From: Desulfomonile tiedjei
Lineage (GTDB): Bacteria > Desulfobacterota > Desulfomonilia > Desulfomonilales > Desulfomonilaceae
DNA length: 64,000 bases
Assembly (NCBI GenBank): GCA_016212925.1
Contig: JACRDF010000025.1
Location: 186,001 to 250,000 of the forward strand
Direction of reading: 5' to 3'
The notes beneath the pieces are model-generated. The model was given only the letters and a program-made list of their open reading frames with translations. It ran no database searches and was not told the origin of the DNA. Shown one piece after another: positions 9,646 to 18,479 of the stretch (positions within the stretch are counted from its first letter, which is position 1; every line of letters starts with the position of its first letter). A program made the position numbers and the translations under genes.

Positions 9646-9809
9646 GTAGGGGCACGGCATCGAAACTGTCTCAAGACCCGAGACCAGCGGAATTCCCGGG
9701 TAGAGGCGCTTCGAGAAGCGCCCTGATTCCGGGCGGTTCACGAACCGCCCCTACCGAAGGTCAGGTGAAATCGTCAGTTTTGAGACAGTCTCCATCCCGT
9801 GCCGCTACC
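9646..9809. repeat. MITE-like inverted-repeat element, family A
   Basis: About 164 bp. The ends pair imperfectly over ~30 bp: the left end has GGCACGG, then GAAACTGTCTCAA; the right end is its complement, TTTTGAGACAGTCTCC then CCGTGCC. Two inner palindromes are GGCGCTTCGAGAAGCGCC and GGGCGGTTCACGAACCGCCC. Other copies are at 28651-28947 and 61185-61350. No ORF. It fills most of the gap 9493-9869. Confidence 0.75.
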
Positions 9810-9869
9810 GCTTGTGCTGAACACCTCTTTTGCAAGTCCAAACCCCGAAGCAATGATGTGTGATGGTTC

Positions 9870-11303
9870 ATGCCAGTGAAACGTGAGATTCCCCGCATTG
9901 TTACTGCGGCCCTCAAAGGAGGAGCAGGCAAGACGTTCATCACCGTAGGCCTCGTTGCCGCGTTCCGAAAGCGCGGCTTGTCCCCGGCCGCGTTCAAGAA
10001 GGGGCCCGATTACATAGACGCGGGCTGGCTTGGGTTGGCCGCGGGCGATCACTGCTACAACCTGGACAGCTACCTTTTCGATCAAGAAACTGTGAAAGCC
10101 TCGTTTGTGCGCAGGTCTTCCGGCAAGGGTTTGGCTGTAGTGGAAGGCAATCGAGGCCTGTTCGACGGGGTTGACTCCGCTGGAAGTTACAGCACCTCTG
10201 AACTTGCCAAGCTGCTCAAAGCTCCCGTGATACTCATCATAGACGCGACCAAGGTGACCCGGACCGCGGCCTCCTTTGTTGTGGGCTGTAGAGCGTTAGA
10301 CCCGCAACTGGACTTGAGGGGAGTAATCCTGAACCGAGTAGCCGGTGCTCGGCATGAAAGCATTCTGCGAGAATCCATCGAAGACGCGTCTGGGATTCCT
10401 GTGATCGGATCGATCAGGAAGTTGAGGATGGAGAATTTTCCTCAAAGACACCTTGGACTTCTGCCCTTGCACGAACACCCGGGGGCCAAGGAGTTCATTT
10501 CAGAGGCTGTAAGCGTGGTCGAGCAATCTGTGGACATCGAGCGTGTCATGAAAATCGCGCGCGCTGCCGAGCAATTTCCTGTGCAGGATATTTCCGAATC
10601 CTGTCCGGACATCAAGCTATCCCCACGGTCATGTGTGAGAATAGGGATACTTAAGGACTCGGCATTCCAGTTTTATTACCCCGAGAATCTGGAGGCGCTG
10701 GAAAGAAGCGGCGCGCGACTGGTGGAAATAAGCGCATTAGAGCCACGTGAGCTTCCGGATATAGACGGCTTGTACATAGGCGGTGGATTTCCCGAGACAA
10801 ATGCTGTGCCGCTTGCCGAGAATCGGGTCTTCAAGGATTCTCTGGTCCAGGCGGTGCGCCGTGGGCTGCCGGTCTACGCGGAGTGCGGCGGTTTGATGTA
10901 TCTTTCTCGGAATCTTATTATTGACGAGAAGCTTTATCCGATGGTCGGGGTATTTCCTATAGACACTGTCCTGCATAGAAAGCCTCAGGGGCTGGGTTAC
11001 GTGCGAGTGGAAGTGACAGGACAGAATCCGTTTTATCCGCGAGGCGTGGAGTTGACCGGACACGAATTTCACTACTCTTCAGTAGGCAACATGGAGCAAG
11101 CGGAGTCCGGCTGCGCATTTCGGGTTTTGAGGGGCCGCGGAATGGACGGGATTCGAGACGGGATTTGCGCACATAATGTTTTGGCCACTTACGTCCACAT
11201 TCATGCGCTCGGGGAACCACTTTGGGCCGAAGGCATAATCAACAGGGCCCTGGAATTCCGTGCCATGCAACCCGGCGCCGCGGAAATGGATTCCTGCACA
11301 TGA
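9870..11303 (+). CDS. dsrN: DsrN/CobB-type glutamine-dependent amidase, copy 1
   Basis: 477 residues with the two-domain cobyrinate a,c-diamide synthase layout. An N-terminal CbiA ATP-binding domain has LKGGAGKT (Lys21) and KKGPDYIDAGWL. A C-terminal class I glutamine amidotransferase domain has Cys339 in YAECGGLMYLS and a GHEFHYS motif near its end. Family enzymes amidate carboxylates of corrin or siroheme. Near dsrAB the homologue is called DsrN and is thought to make siroheme amide, the cofactor form of dissimilatory sulfite reductase. No other cobalamin pathway genes are in the window, which favours that role over B12 synthesis, though B12 cannot be excluded. Its stop overlaps the start of the next, very similar gene (ATGA). 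Confidence 0.88.
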   Translation: MPVKREIPRIVTAALKGGAGKTFITVGLVAAFRKRGLSPAAFKKGPDYIDAGWLGLAAGDHCYNLDSYLFDQETVKASFVRRSSGKGLAVVEGNRGLFDGVDSAGSYSTSELAKLLKAPVILIIDATKVTRTAASFVVGCRALDPQLDLRGVILNRVAGARHESILRESIEDASGIPVIGSIRKLRMENFPQRHLGLLPLHEHPGAKEFISEAVSVVEQSVDIERVMKIARAAEQFPVQDISESCPDIKLSPRSCVRIGILKDSAFQFYYPENLEALERSGARLVEISALEPRELPDIDGLYIGGGFPETNAVPLAENRVFKDSLVQAVRRGLPVYAECGGLMYLSRNLIIDEKLYPMVGVFPIDTVLHRKPQGLGYVRVEVTGQNPFYPRGVELTGHEFHYSSVGNMEQAESGCAFRVLRGRGMDGIRDGICAHNVLATYVHIHALGEPLWAEGIINRALEFRAMQPGAAEMDSCT

Positions 11304-12712
11304 TGGGGAAGATGAAAGTTCCAAGAGTAATGATCGCGGCTCTCAAAGGCGGTGCAGGAAAGACGGTCCTCTCCGTTGGCCTGATAGCCGCGCTTCGGGC
11401 TCGGGGCCTCTCGCTGGGAGTGTTCAAGAAAGGCCCCGATTACATCGACGCGGGGTGGCTTGGACTGGCCGCGGGAGGGGATTGTTTCAATCTCGACGCA
11501 TACCTTCTTGACAGTGACACCTTGCGGGCTTCTTTCGCTGCAAGGTCCCTTGGCAAGGACTTTGCCCTCGTGGAGGGAAACCGTGGGCTTTTCGACGGAG
11601 TGGATTCATCGGGGAGCTACAGCACGGCGGAGCTGGCAAAGCTCTTGAAGGCCCCTGTCATCTTGATCGTGGACGCAACCAAAGTCACGAGGACTGCGGC
11701 CGCGCTGGTTTTGGGGTGTCGGATCCTGGACCGTGATCTGGACATTAAGGGTGTGATACTGAATCGAGTGGCCGGTACGCGCCATGAAACGGTCCTAAGA
11801 GAGTCGATTGAAGACATAACATCAATTCCGGTAATCGGTTCAGTCCTGAAATTGCCCCTAGAGAACTTTCCACAAAGGCATCTGGGCCTTTTGCCGTTGC
11901 ACGAGCATCCTCAAGCCCTGGAGTTTGTTGAAGATGCGGCGCGCGTGGTGAAGCAGTGCGTTGATCTGGACAAGGTCGTTGAAATTGGCTCAACTGCTGA
12001 GGAATTAGTGCCTGCTGGACTGGGCAGGCTGCCGGAAGTCACAGCCCCGCGCGGCTCTTCCGGAATTCGCATCGGCATTTTGAAGGACTCAGCGTTTCAG
12101 TTTTACTACCCTGAGAATCTCGAAGCCCTTACGAACAAGGGAGCTGATCTGGTTGAAATCAGCGCTCTTTCAGCCAAAGAACTTCCGGAACTTGACGCAC
12201 TGTATATTGGGGGCGGTTTTCCTGAGACTCATGCCGAACGTTTGGCCGGTAATATCGGGCTTAAGGAGTCTTTGAGGGCCGCGGTCGATAAGGGCTTGCC
12301 CGTTTACGCGGAATGCGGCGGTCTGATGTATCTGTCTCGCAGTCTTCGCATGGACGAAAATATCTTTCCCATGGTGGGGATATTCCCCGTGGACTCCGTC
12401 TTGGAGAGAAGGCCGCAGGGACACGGTTACATCCGAGTGGAAGTTGCAGGTCCGAATCCTTTCTATCCGCAAGGAGTCGTGCTCACCGGGCATGAGTTTC
12501 ACTATTCGTACGTCACTCCACAGGCCGACGATGTGGGTTGTTACGCGTTCAGGGTCTTAAGAGGCCACGGCATGGACGGCGTCCGCGACGGCATATGTTC
12601 CGCCAATGCTATGGGGACTTACGTGCATGTGCACGCCCTCGGTGAGCCTCTGTGGGCCGAAGGCATTCTTAAGAAAGCGGATGAGTTCCGGGCGTACCGT
12701 CGGGCCCACTGA
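11300..12712 (+). CDS. dsrN: DsrN/CobB-type glutamine-dependent amidase, copy 2
   Basis: 470 residues, clearly a tandem paralogue of the preceding gene; by eye well over half the positions are identical. I placed the start at the ATG at 11300 that overlaps the upstream stop. With this start the ATP-binding lysine (Lys21 in LKGGAGKT) and the amidotransferase cysteine (Cys339 in YAECGGL) fall at exactly the same residue numbers as in copy 1. A longer reading from 11222 would overlap copy 1 by more than 80 bp and adds unrelated residues. Both active sites are intact, so both copies are probably functional. One may act on siroheme and the other on cobyrinate, or each on a different carboxylate (inference). 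Confidence 0.88.
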   Translation: MMGKMKVPRVMIAALKGGAGKTVLSVGLIAALRARGLSLGVFKKGPDYIDAGWLGLAAGGDCFNLDAYLLDSDTLRASFAARSLGKDFALVEGNRGLFDGVDSSGSYSTAELAKLLKAPVILIVDATKVTRTAAALVLGCRILDRDLDIKGVILNRVAGTRHETVLRESIEDITSIPVIGSVLKLPLENFPQRHLGLLPLHEHPQALEFVEDAARVVKQCVDLDKVVEIGSTAEELVPAGLGRLPEVTAPRGSSGIRIGILKDSAFQFYYPENLEALTNKGADLVEISALSAKELPELDALYIGGGFPETHAERLAGNIGLKESLRAAVDKGLPVYAECGGLMYLSRSLRMDENIFPMVGIFPVDSVLERRPQGHGYIRVEVAGPNPFYPQGVVLTGHEFHYSYVTPQADDVGCYAFRVLRGHGMDGVRDGICSANAMGTYVHVHALGEPLWAEGILKKADEFRAYRRAH

Positions 12713-12796
12713 ACTTCCCCATTAAAAACCGGCTACTAGCAGCCCTGTCTCCCAACCTCATTGACATCGCAAAGATCAGCGGATAGAGCCTTCTCC

Positions 12797-14752
12797 ATGG
12801 ACCACGCCAAAAAAATCCGGGCAATCTTGGGACCAAGCGGAATCCTGGCTTCTTCCATGACAGGATACGAACACCGCGAGCAACAGGTGCGAATGGCGAT
12901 CGAGGTATTCGAGGCCCTTGTTTCAGAGGATCGCCTGGTGATAGAAGCCCCCACCGGGACGGGCAAGACTCTGGCCTATCTGGTTGCGGCTTCGCTTTCC
13001 AGAAAAAAGGTCGCCATATCCACGGGAACGAAAAACCTTCAAGAACAGCTCTTCTACAAGGATATCCCATTCGTCCGCGAGAGAATCTTTCCTGAGCTGA
13101 AAGCAGCCCTTCTAAAGGGGCGGGGAAATTTCGTTTGCCACGCGAGAATGCGAACATACCTTCGCCAGCCGCACTTGCAGGGGTTTGTCGGCTCCCAGTC
13201 AGTGGAGCAGATCCTTAAATGGTATCGAGATACCCGCAAGACAGGGCAAGGGGACCGAGCGGAACTGCACAATCTGCCTGATGACGATCCGGTCTGGATG
13301 GAAATCTGTTCCACCTCCGAGAGTTGTCTCGGAAAGGCATGTTCAGACAGGGACGAGTGCTTTGTTCACAAAATGAGATCCAAAGCCGCGGCCGCGGATC
13401 TGATGATAGTAAATCACCATCTGTTGGCATCGGACCTCGCGGTCAAGGAGTCCGGCTTCGGCGAGGTAATCCCTCGGTACGAAGCCTTAATTGCGGACGA
13501 AGCCCACGGCCTGGAGGACGCGGCCACCCAGCATTTTGGCTTTCACGTCAGCTATCATCGCCTCTCCAGGCTTTTCCGGGACGTGCGCACCGAATTGGGA
13601 CCGCGAGGCCCCAAATCGGCAAAGTTTCAGACCCTATTGGCAGACGGCGAGGATTTGATCCGCAGGCTTTTCAGAAAATTCCAGGATGTCACTACACCCA
13701 CCAACGTCTTGAATTTGATAGATGCCGAACTTATCGAGATCCGCGACGCCCTCTGCTCCAACCTGGCGGTTTTCGCGTCCATGGTACCCAACCTCCCCGA
13801 GGTCTCAGAGGAATTGGAGGGCCTGACCCACCGAGCGGTGGATTTGCGGGGTGAACTCGAAACCATAATAACGGAACAACCCACAGGCGACTATGCTTGC
13901 TGGGTTGAACGGCGGGATCGAAATCCAGTGCTCCACGCGTCTCCGGTGGAGGTGGGAGGAATGTTCAGATCCAGACTTTACGAGAAAGTCCCTTCCATAG
14001 CATTTACCTCGGCAACTCTCTCTTCCGGAGGTACCTTCGACTACTTCAAATCGCGCCTGGGTCTCGATGGAGACCCCCAACCCTCGGAGACCATTCTGGA
14101 TTCGCCGTTCGATTTTGCTGCTCAGACCATGCTCTATATTCCTCGTTCGATCCCGGAGCCCAATGCTCCGGGATTCACTGACGCGCTGGCGGGTATTCTC
14201 CAGGAGGTGCTGGCGGCTACGCACGGGAGGGCCTTTGTCCTCTTTACGTCCTACCGGAACATGGAAATCGTCTATGGAAAGCTTGAAGGCGTTGTTCCGT
14301 TTCCGTTGCTGCTTCAGGGCTCCAGACCCAAGGGCAAGCTTCTGAGCGAGTTCAGGGAGCGCAAAGGAGCTGTGCTGTTTGCCACGTCATCCTTCTGGGA
14401 GGGGGTGGACGTTCAAGGAGAAGCCCTGTCCTGTGTCATAATAGATAGGCTCCCGTTCTCTCCGCCGAACGACCCGATAGTGGCGGCCAGGACCGAAAGG
14501 ATACGCCGGCAAGGTGGCGACCCGTTTTACTCCTTTCAGGTTCCGATGGCCGTCTTGGCGCTCAAGCAAGGCCTTGGCAGGTTGATCCGGACCCGTTCCG
14601 ACCGGGGGGTCCTGTGCATACTTGATATTCGTATCCTCACCAAGCCTTATGGCCGGGTCTTTCGAGCCAGCCTTCACGACAGTCCCTTGAGTCGAGACCA
14701 TCAGGCCATCGACGAGTTTTTCTCCACGGATCATAGCGATTGTCAGAATTAG
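12797..14752 (+). CDS. dinG: DinG-type ATP-dependent DNA helicase (XPD-like, Fe-S)
   Basis: About 651 residues. Motifs in order: Q-motif region EHREQQ, Walker A PTGTGKT, a cysteine-bearing insert (Cys in NFVCHARM, then ICSTSESC, LGKAC and DRDEC) that would hold a 4Fe-4S cluster, the DEAH box in IADEAHG, then the C-terminal helicase domain with ATSSFWEGVD and the motif VI-like QGLGRLIRTRSD. Family members unwind 5'-tailed DNA and R-loops during repair. I chose the ATG at 12797; an in-frame TTG at 12761 would add 12 residues. The last six codons and the stop (TAG) fall within a dispersed repeat, so the C-terminus may be repeat-derived. It follows dsrN copy 2 by 84 bp. Confidence 0.88.
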   Translation: MDHAKKIRAILGPSGILASSMTGYEHREQQVRMAIEVFEALVSEDRLVIEAPTGTGKTLAYLVAASLSRKKVAISTGTKNLQEQLFYKDIPFVRERIFPELKAALLKGRGNFVCHARMRTYLRQPHLQGFVGSQSVEQILKWYRDTRKTGQGDRAELHNLPDDDPVWMEICSTSESCLGKACSDRDECFVHKMRSKAAAADLMIVNHHLLASDLAVKESGFGEVIPRYEALIADEAHGLEDAATQHFGFHVSYHRLSRLFRDVRTELGPRGPKSAKFQTLLADGEDLIRRLFRKFQDVTTPTNVLNLIDAELIEIRDALCSNLAVFASMVPNLPEVSEELEGLTHRAVDLRGELETIITEQPTGDYACWVERRDRNPVLHASPVEVGGMFRSRLYEKVPSIAFTSATLSSGGTFDYFKSRLGLDGDPQPSETILDSPFDFAAQTMLYIPRSIPEPNAPGFTDALAGILQEVLAATHGRAFVLFTSYRNMEIVYGKLEGVVPFPLLLQGSRPKGKLLSEFRERKGAVLFATSSFWEGVDVQGEALSCVIIDRLPFSPPNDPIVAARTERIRRQGGDPFYSFQVPMAVLALKQGLGRLIRTRSDRGVLCILDIRILTKPYGRVFRASLHDSPLSRDHQAIDEFFSTDHSDCQN

Positions 14753-14753
14753 C
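14731..14753. repeat. Family B repeat end overlapping the dinG stop
   Basis: TCATAGCGATTGTCAGAATT matches the TATAGCGATTGCCAGAATTT end of family B elements (28399, 45568). It encodes the final residues and stop of dinG. Confidence 0.5.
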
Positions 14754-14877
14754 GTCCGGTTGCACACGGTACGGCATCTGACGGTTGACAAAAACCGACG
14801 GAACAATTGCGAGGGCGCAAGCCCAAAGCAATCGCCAAACATGGGCGGTATGGGGGACTTCTTCGTCTTTTCACATT

Positions 14878-14979
14878 TATAGTGATTCTCAAAAGTTTTT
14901 TCCGAATGGAGTCGCACTGCTGGACAAGCCAGCAGTGGCACCCCAATTCAATCCGTGATTACTTTCGAGAACCGGTATA
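14878..14979. repeat. MITE-like element, family B (first of a tandem pair)
   Basis: About 102 bp. The left end is TATAGTGATTCTCAAAAGT; the right end is its imperfect complement, ACTTTCGAGAACCGGTATA. An inner hairpin (14914-14943, GCACTGCTGG / CCAGCAGTG, then GCACCCC) belongs to the GTGGCACCC hairpin set. Confidence 0.65.
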
Positions 14980-15201
14980 TAGCAGTTGCCATATTTCTTG
15001 TCCGATTTGCAGGCACTCCATTCCGTCATTCCTGCGAAGGCAGGAATCCAGTCCCGCGTCTCGCGGGATTTCCTGGGTTCCCGCCTTCGCGGGAACGACA
15101 GGCGTCAAAGCGGTCCGACAAAGTAGGCTCTTTCGATACGTTATGAAAACCGGACTGAACCTCTCATGGCCAAACGGACATTACTCTTGGCAACCGGTAT
15201 A
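14978..15201. repeat. MITE-like element, family B (second of a tandem pair)
   Basis: About 224 bp. Ends are TATAGCAGTTGCCA and CTTGGCAACCGGTATA. It contains a large palindromic core (15024-15099) whose outer arms read CGTCATTCCTGCGAAGGCAGG and CCCGCCTTCGCGGGAACGAC. Together with its neighbour it occupies most of the gap 14753-15286. No gene seen. Confidence 0.65.
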
Positions 15202-15286
15202 GACTCCCTGGAAGGCCCATCCGCGGCCCTTTCAAGAAATCTTAGATTTTGCAACTGCTTCTGGAGAGTTGCAGGTTGCTTGACGT

Positions 15287-16609
15287 TTGTATTTGCGATA
15301 CAAGGGGCTCAAAGGAGATTTGGCCAATTCACGGCGGCGCGACGAACCCCCCGGAGGCTATGTGCGGCGACTGATTGACAGGTTGAGACCCCGAAGTAAA
15401 GGCCATGGAGGAGCCAATGCGCTCGCCGGCGCCGGGACAGGAGAGGCTTTGTCTGGTGAACATGCCGGCTCGCAGGACTTCGCGATCAAGGTCGATGAGA
15501 AAACCTTCGATCGGCTCTATTTGAGGCTCTCCGGAAAAATTTCCATGCAAAATGCAGAACTGGTGCGGGAAGAGCTTGTCGCACAGGTAAGATCTCAACC
15601 ACTCAAGAACGTGGTCATAGACCTTGGGGCTGTAGAGTATTTCGACAGCGCGGGCGCGGCAGTTTTGATGGAGGTTCAGAGCGTTTGCAGACAATTGGAC
15701 AATTCTCTAAAGCTCGAGCACGTTCCGAAGCGGATTCAGACCTTTCTTGATCTCATCGGATTTGAGGAATACCAAACCGCAAGCATCCTGGGGCCTCGGC
15801 CCGCTCCAAGCCTTTTGACCCAAATTGGCGATGGGGCTCTAAAATTTTATAACAACGCGGTGGATATCCTCACGTTCATTGGGGCCGCGGTGGTGGCATC
15901 GGCCCAGGACCTGGCTCGGCCAAGACAGGTTAAGTGGGATCCCCTATGGAAACTGATAGAGCGGAGCGGCTCCGACGCGATTCCAATTGTAACCATTCTG
16001 AACTTCCTACAGGGCGCGATTCTGGCGTTCCAGGCCGCGATTCAGCTCCGCAAGTTCGGCGCCAACATCTTTGTGGCCGATCTCGTAAGTGTTTCCATTT
16101 GCCTGGAAATGGGGCCGCTTTTGACGGCCCTTATTGTCTCCGGCCGCTCGGGAGCTGCTTATGCGGCTCAAATCGGCACCATGCAAGTCAACGAGGAAAT
16201 CGATGCGCTGCGCATAATGGCGATCGATCCCATTCGTTACCTCGTGGTCCCGAGGATCATAGCTGTGGCTTTTGTCCTCCCGTGCCTTACACTTTTCGCG
16301 GACCTGGTGGGCGTCGTGGGGGGCTGCATCGTGGCGGTTGTGTCTCTGGACCTGACTCCACTGAGTTATTTCAACCAGGTACACAAAATTCTGGAAGTCA
16401 GCGACGTGGTGAAAGGATTGGTGAAGAGCTTTACGTTCGGCATCGAGATAGCGATGATTGGCTGCCTCAGGGGATTTCAAGTCCGGGGAGGGGCTGAGAA
16501 TGTGGGCCGGGCTACCACATCGGCCGTAGTGACCTGCATTTTTCTTTTGACGGTCACTGATGCTTTCTTTGCTGCCTTGTTCCACTATCTTCCAGGAGTT
16601 CCGTGGTGA
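15287..16609 (+). CDS. mlaE: MlaE-family lipid ABC transporter permease with N-terminal STAS domain
   Basis: Up to 440 residues. An N-terminal STAS domain (about residues 65-165, with VVIDLGAVEYFDSAGAAVL) is fused to an MlaE permease domain (about 180-440) with several membrane helices and the conserved LEMGPLLTALIVSGRSGAA and EEIDALRIM segments. In E. coli, MlaB (STAS) and MlaE are separate inner-membrane complex subunits; here they are one protein. The complex moves phospholipids between inner membrane and periplasmic MCE protein. The first start (TTG at 15287) is weak, and alternatives further in exist (for example GTG 25 codons later); the first ~60 residues are low complexity and may not be translated. 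The stop overlaps the start region of the ATPase gene. Confidence 0.9.
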   Translation: MYLRYKGLKGDLANSRRRDEPPGGYVRRLIDRLRPRSKGHGGANALAGAGTGEALSGEHAGSQDFAIKVDEKTFDRLYLRLSGKISMQNAELVREELVAQVRSQPLKNVVIDLGAVEYFDSAGAAVLMEVQSVCRQLDNSLKLEHVPKRIQTFLDLIGFEEYQTASILGPRPAPSLLTQIGDGALKFYNNAVDILTFIGAAVVASAQDLARPRQVKWDPLWKLIERSGSDAIPIVTILNFLQGAILAFQAAIQLRKFGANIFVADLVSVSICLEMGPLLTALIVSGRSGAAYAAQIGTMQVNEEIDALRIMAIDPIRYLVVPRIIAVAFVLPCLTLFADLVGVVGGCIVAVVSLDLTPLSYFNQVHKILEVSDVVKGLVKSFTFGIEIAMIGCLRGFQVRGGAENVGRATTSAVVTCIFLLTVTDAFFAALFHYLPGVPW

Positions 16610-17424
16610 TGGTTATGTACGCGGCAGACGTCACCCCAATGGCTAATGAAGCACAACCACCCACAGGTGGGGCCTCGCCGGTCATATCAGTGAGGAACCT
16701 CACAGCCGGATACGGTGACCAAAACATCATCGAGGATGTCTCCTTCGATGTGGAGTCCGGCGAAATTCTGGCCATTATCGGCAGGTCCGGCTGCGGCAAA
16801 ACCACATTGTTCAAGGCCATGATCGGGCTCTTGGAACCAACGAGTGGCTATGTCGCGGTCGAAGGGGATAAAGTAATCCCGGTCGCGCAAGGGGGGGCCG
16901 AGCGGGTGCTGAGAAAAATCGGAGTATTGTTTCAGTCGGGCGCTCTGTTCACTTCGATGAGTCTGGCGGAAAACGTGGCCCTTCCGCTTCGGCAGTACAC
17001 GGAACTGCCGGAAAGAATCATCGAACAACTCGTCGTTCTCAAGCTCGCTGAAGTAGGACTGGCCGGATCTGAGAGGTTACTTCCGTCGGAACTGAGCGGC
17101 GGGATGCAAAAGAGAGGCGCATTGGCCAGGGCCATGGCGCTTGATCCAAAGATCCTGTTCTTCGACGAACCGTCCGCGGGCCTGGACCCGGTAACCAGCG
17201 CGGGGCTCGATCGAACTATTCTGCGGATTAATGAGAGCCTGGGCGCCACCATAGTCATAGTCACTCATGAGATTGCCAGTGTTCTTAACGTGGCGCGGCG
17301 CGTGATCATGCTGGACGCCGAAGAAAAAACCGTCATTGCCGAAGGAATCCCGGCCGAACTCAAGGAGCATTCGACCGATCCACGGGTACAGGGGTTCTTT
17401 AATCGTTCACCCGAAGGGGAATAG
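16603..17424 (+). CDS. mlaF: MlaF-family ABC transporter ATPase
   Basis: 273 residues with Walker A GRSGCGKTT, Q-loop, signature LSGGMQKR, Walker B LFFDEPSAGLD and the H-loop in VTHE. The GGM form of the signature and the SAGLDP segment are typical of MlaF/Ttg2A. It energises the MlaE permease on the cytoplasmic face. AGGAG at 16594 serves one of several closely spaced starts: GTG 16603, GTG 16606 or ATG 16609, the last overlapping the mlaE stop. Translational coupling to mlaE is likely. Confidence 0.93.
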   Translation: MVMVMYAADVTPMANEAQPPTGGASPVISVRNLTAGYGDQNIIEDVSFDVESGEILAIIGRSGCGKTTLFKAMIGLLEPTSGYVAVEGDKVIPVAQGGAERVLRKIGVLFQSGALFTSMSLAENVALPLRQYTELPERIIEQLVVLKLAEVGLAGSERLLPSELSGGMQKRGALARAMALDPKILFFDEPSAGLDPVTSAGLDRTILRINESLGATIVIVTHEIASVLNVARRVIMLDAEEKTVIAEGIPAELKEHSTDPRVQGFFNRSPEGE

Positions 17425-17547
17425 TAGAAACGCGATCTACAAACAGGATCGCGGGCCCCAAATCCGGAAAACCGGAAGGCGTGTCAACCTGGACTTCGAG
17501 TTCCCTTGCGGGCGAAGGCGCTTTTCCTTTAGGTCGCGGAGAAAAAC

Positions 17548-18432
17548 ATGTTCAGCCAAGTGGATAAATTCAAGATCGGTCTCTTTGTGGTGGCGAGCGT
17601 GGTCTTGGGGACCGGGATAGTCATCTGGCTGGGAGCCTCGCGATACTTCGAGGATTCCAAGATGGCGGTCGCCTACTTCACTGAGAGCGTTCAGGGTTTG
17701 GAAGCGGACAGCACGGTCAAATTCAGAGGCGTTCCCGTAGGCAGGGTGCGAGGTATCCGCATGGCGCCCGACGGCAGGTTGATAGAAGTTGTAATGAGTT
17801 TAAGCCGCAATTTTCAAGTCACGGAAGACCTGGGAGTGAAAATGAATCTTCTGGGGTTGACGGGCCTGAAGTATATCGAAATGGACACCTTCCGGCCCGA
17901 ACAAAGGAAAGAGGCCCTGACCCTGGACTTTCAGCCTCGTTATCCTGTCATTGCCACCTATCCCTCGGATATCCGCGAAATCGGGACCGCGTTGGAAAAG
18001 CTCTTCCAAAAGGTGAATGCCGTGGATGTGGAAGCGATGTCCGGCCACATGCTCCGGGTGGCCTCCAAGCTTGACAAGATACTTTCCGATCCCAAAGTGG
18101 ATACGGTGGGCACCGACACGGCGGATGCGTTGCGCGAAATCAAGGAAGCCGCCAGAAAAGTCCATGACGAATTGACCCGCGCGCAGCCCTCGAGAAACTT
18201 TACCCGGACAATGGAGAAGGCTTCCGACTTCTTCCAGGAGAGCACTCAGACGGCCAGGAGCGCGGACCGGCTTATCCGCAGGCAGGATAACAACCTCAAT
18301 CTCTTGAGCCAAAAACTTGATCGAAGTGCGGACAACCTTATCGACTTTACGCGGACCATAAAGCTCAAACCTTCCAGCATCCTTCCCAGTTTTTTTGGGG
18401 GGGCCGAGGAGAAGGCGGCTCCAAAGCGCTGA
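17548..18432 (+). CDS. mlaD: MlaD-type MCE-domain lipid transport protein
   Basis: 294 residues. One N-terminal membrane anchor (about residues 9-29, GLFVVASVVLGTGIVIWLG) is followed by an MCE domain (about 38-115, with FTESVQGLEADSTVKFRGVP and VGRVRGI). A long, probably helical C-terminal tail contains repeated Asp/Leu-rich segments. Proteins of this kind form periplasmic rings or tubes that pass lipids between membranes. The stop of mlaF lies 123 bp upstream. The tail is longer than in E. coli MlaD (~180 residues), as in PqiB/LetB-like or plant TGD2-like relatives with coiled-coil needles. Confidence 0.92.
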   Translation: MFSQVDKFKIGLFVVASVVLGTGIVIWLGASRYFEDSKMAVAYFTESVQGLEADSTVKFRGVPVGRVRGIRMAPDGRLIEVVMSLSRNFQVTEDLGVKMNLLGLTGLKYIEMDTFRPEQRKEALTLDFQPRYPVIATYPSDIREIGTALEKLFQKVNAVDVEAMSGHMLRVASKLDKILSDPKVDTVGTDTADALREIKEAARKVHDELTRAQPSRNFTRTMEKASDFFQESTQTARSADRLIRRQDNNLNLLSQKLDRSADNLIDFTRTIKLKPSSILPSFFGGAEEKAAPKR

Positions 18433-18479
18433 TGCGAGCTGCCACACGCGGGATGAATTTCTGATTAAGGAACTGTTGC

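Noticed and set aside
11222-11299. Longer start for dsrN copy 2
   Set aside because: It would overlap copy 1 by more than 80 bp and its residues have no counterpart in copy 1; the ATGA-overlap start aligns the active sites exactly.
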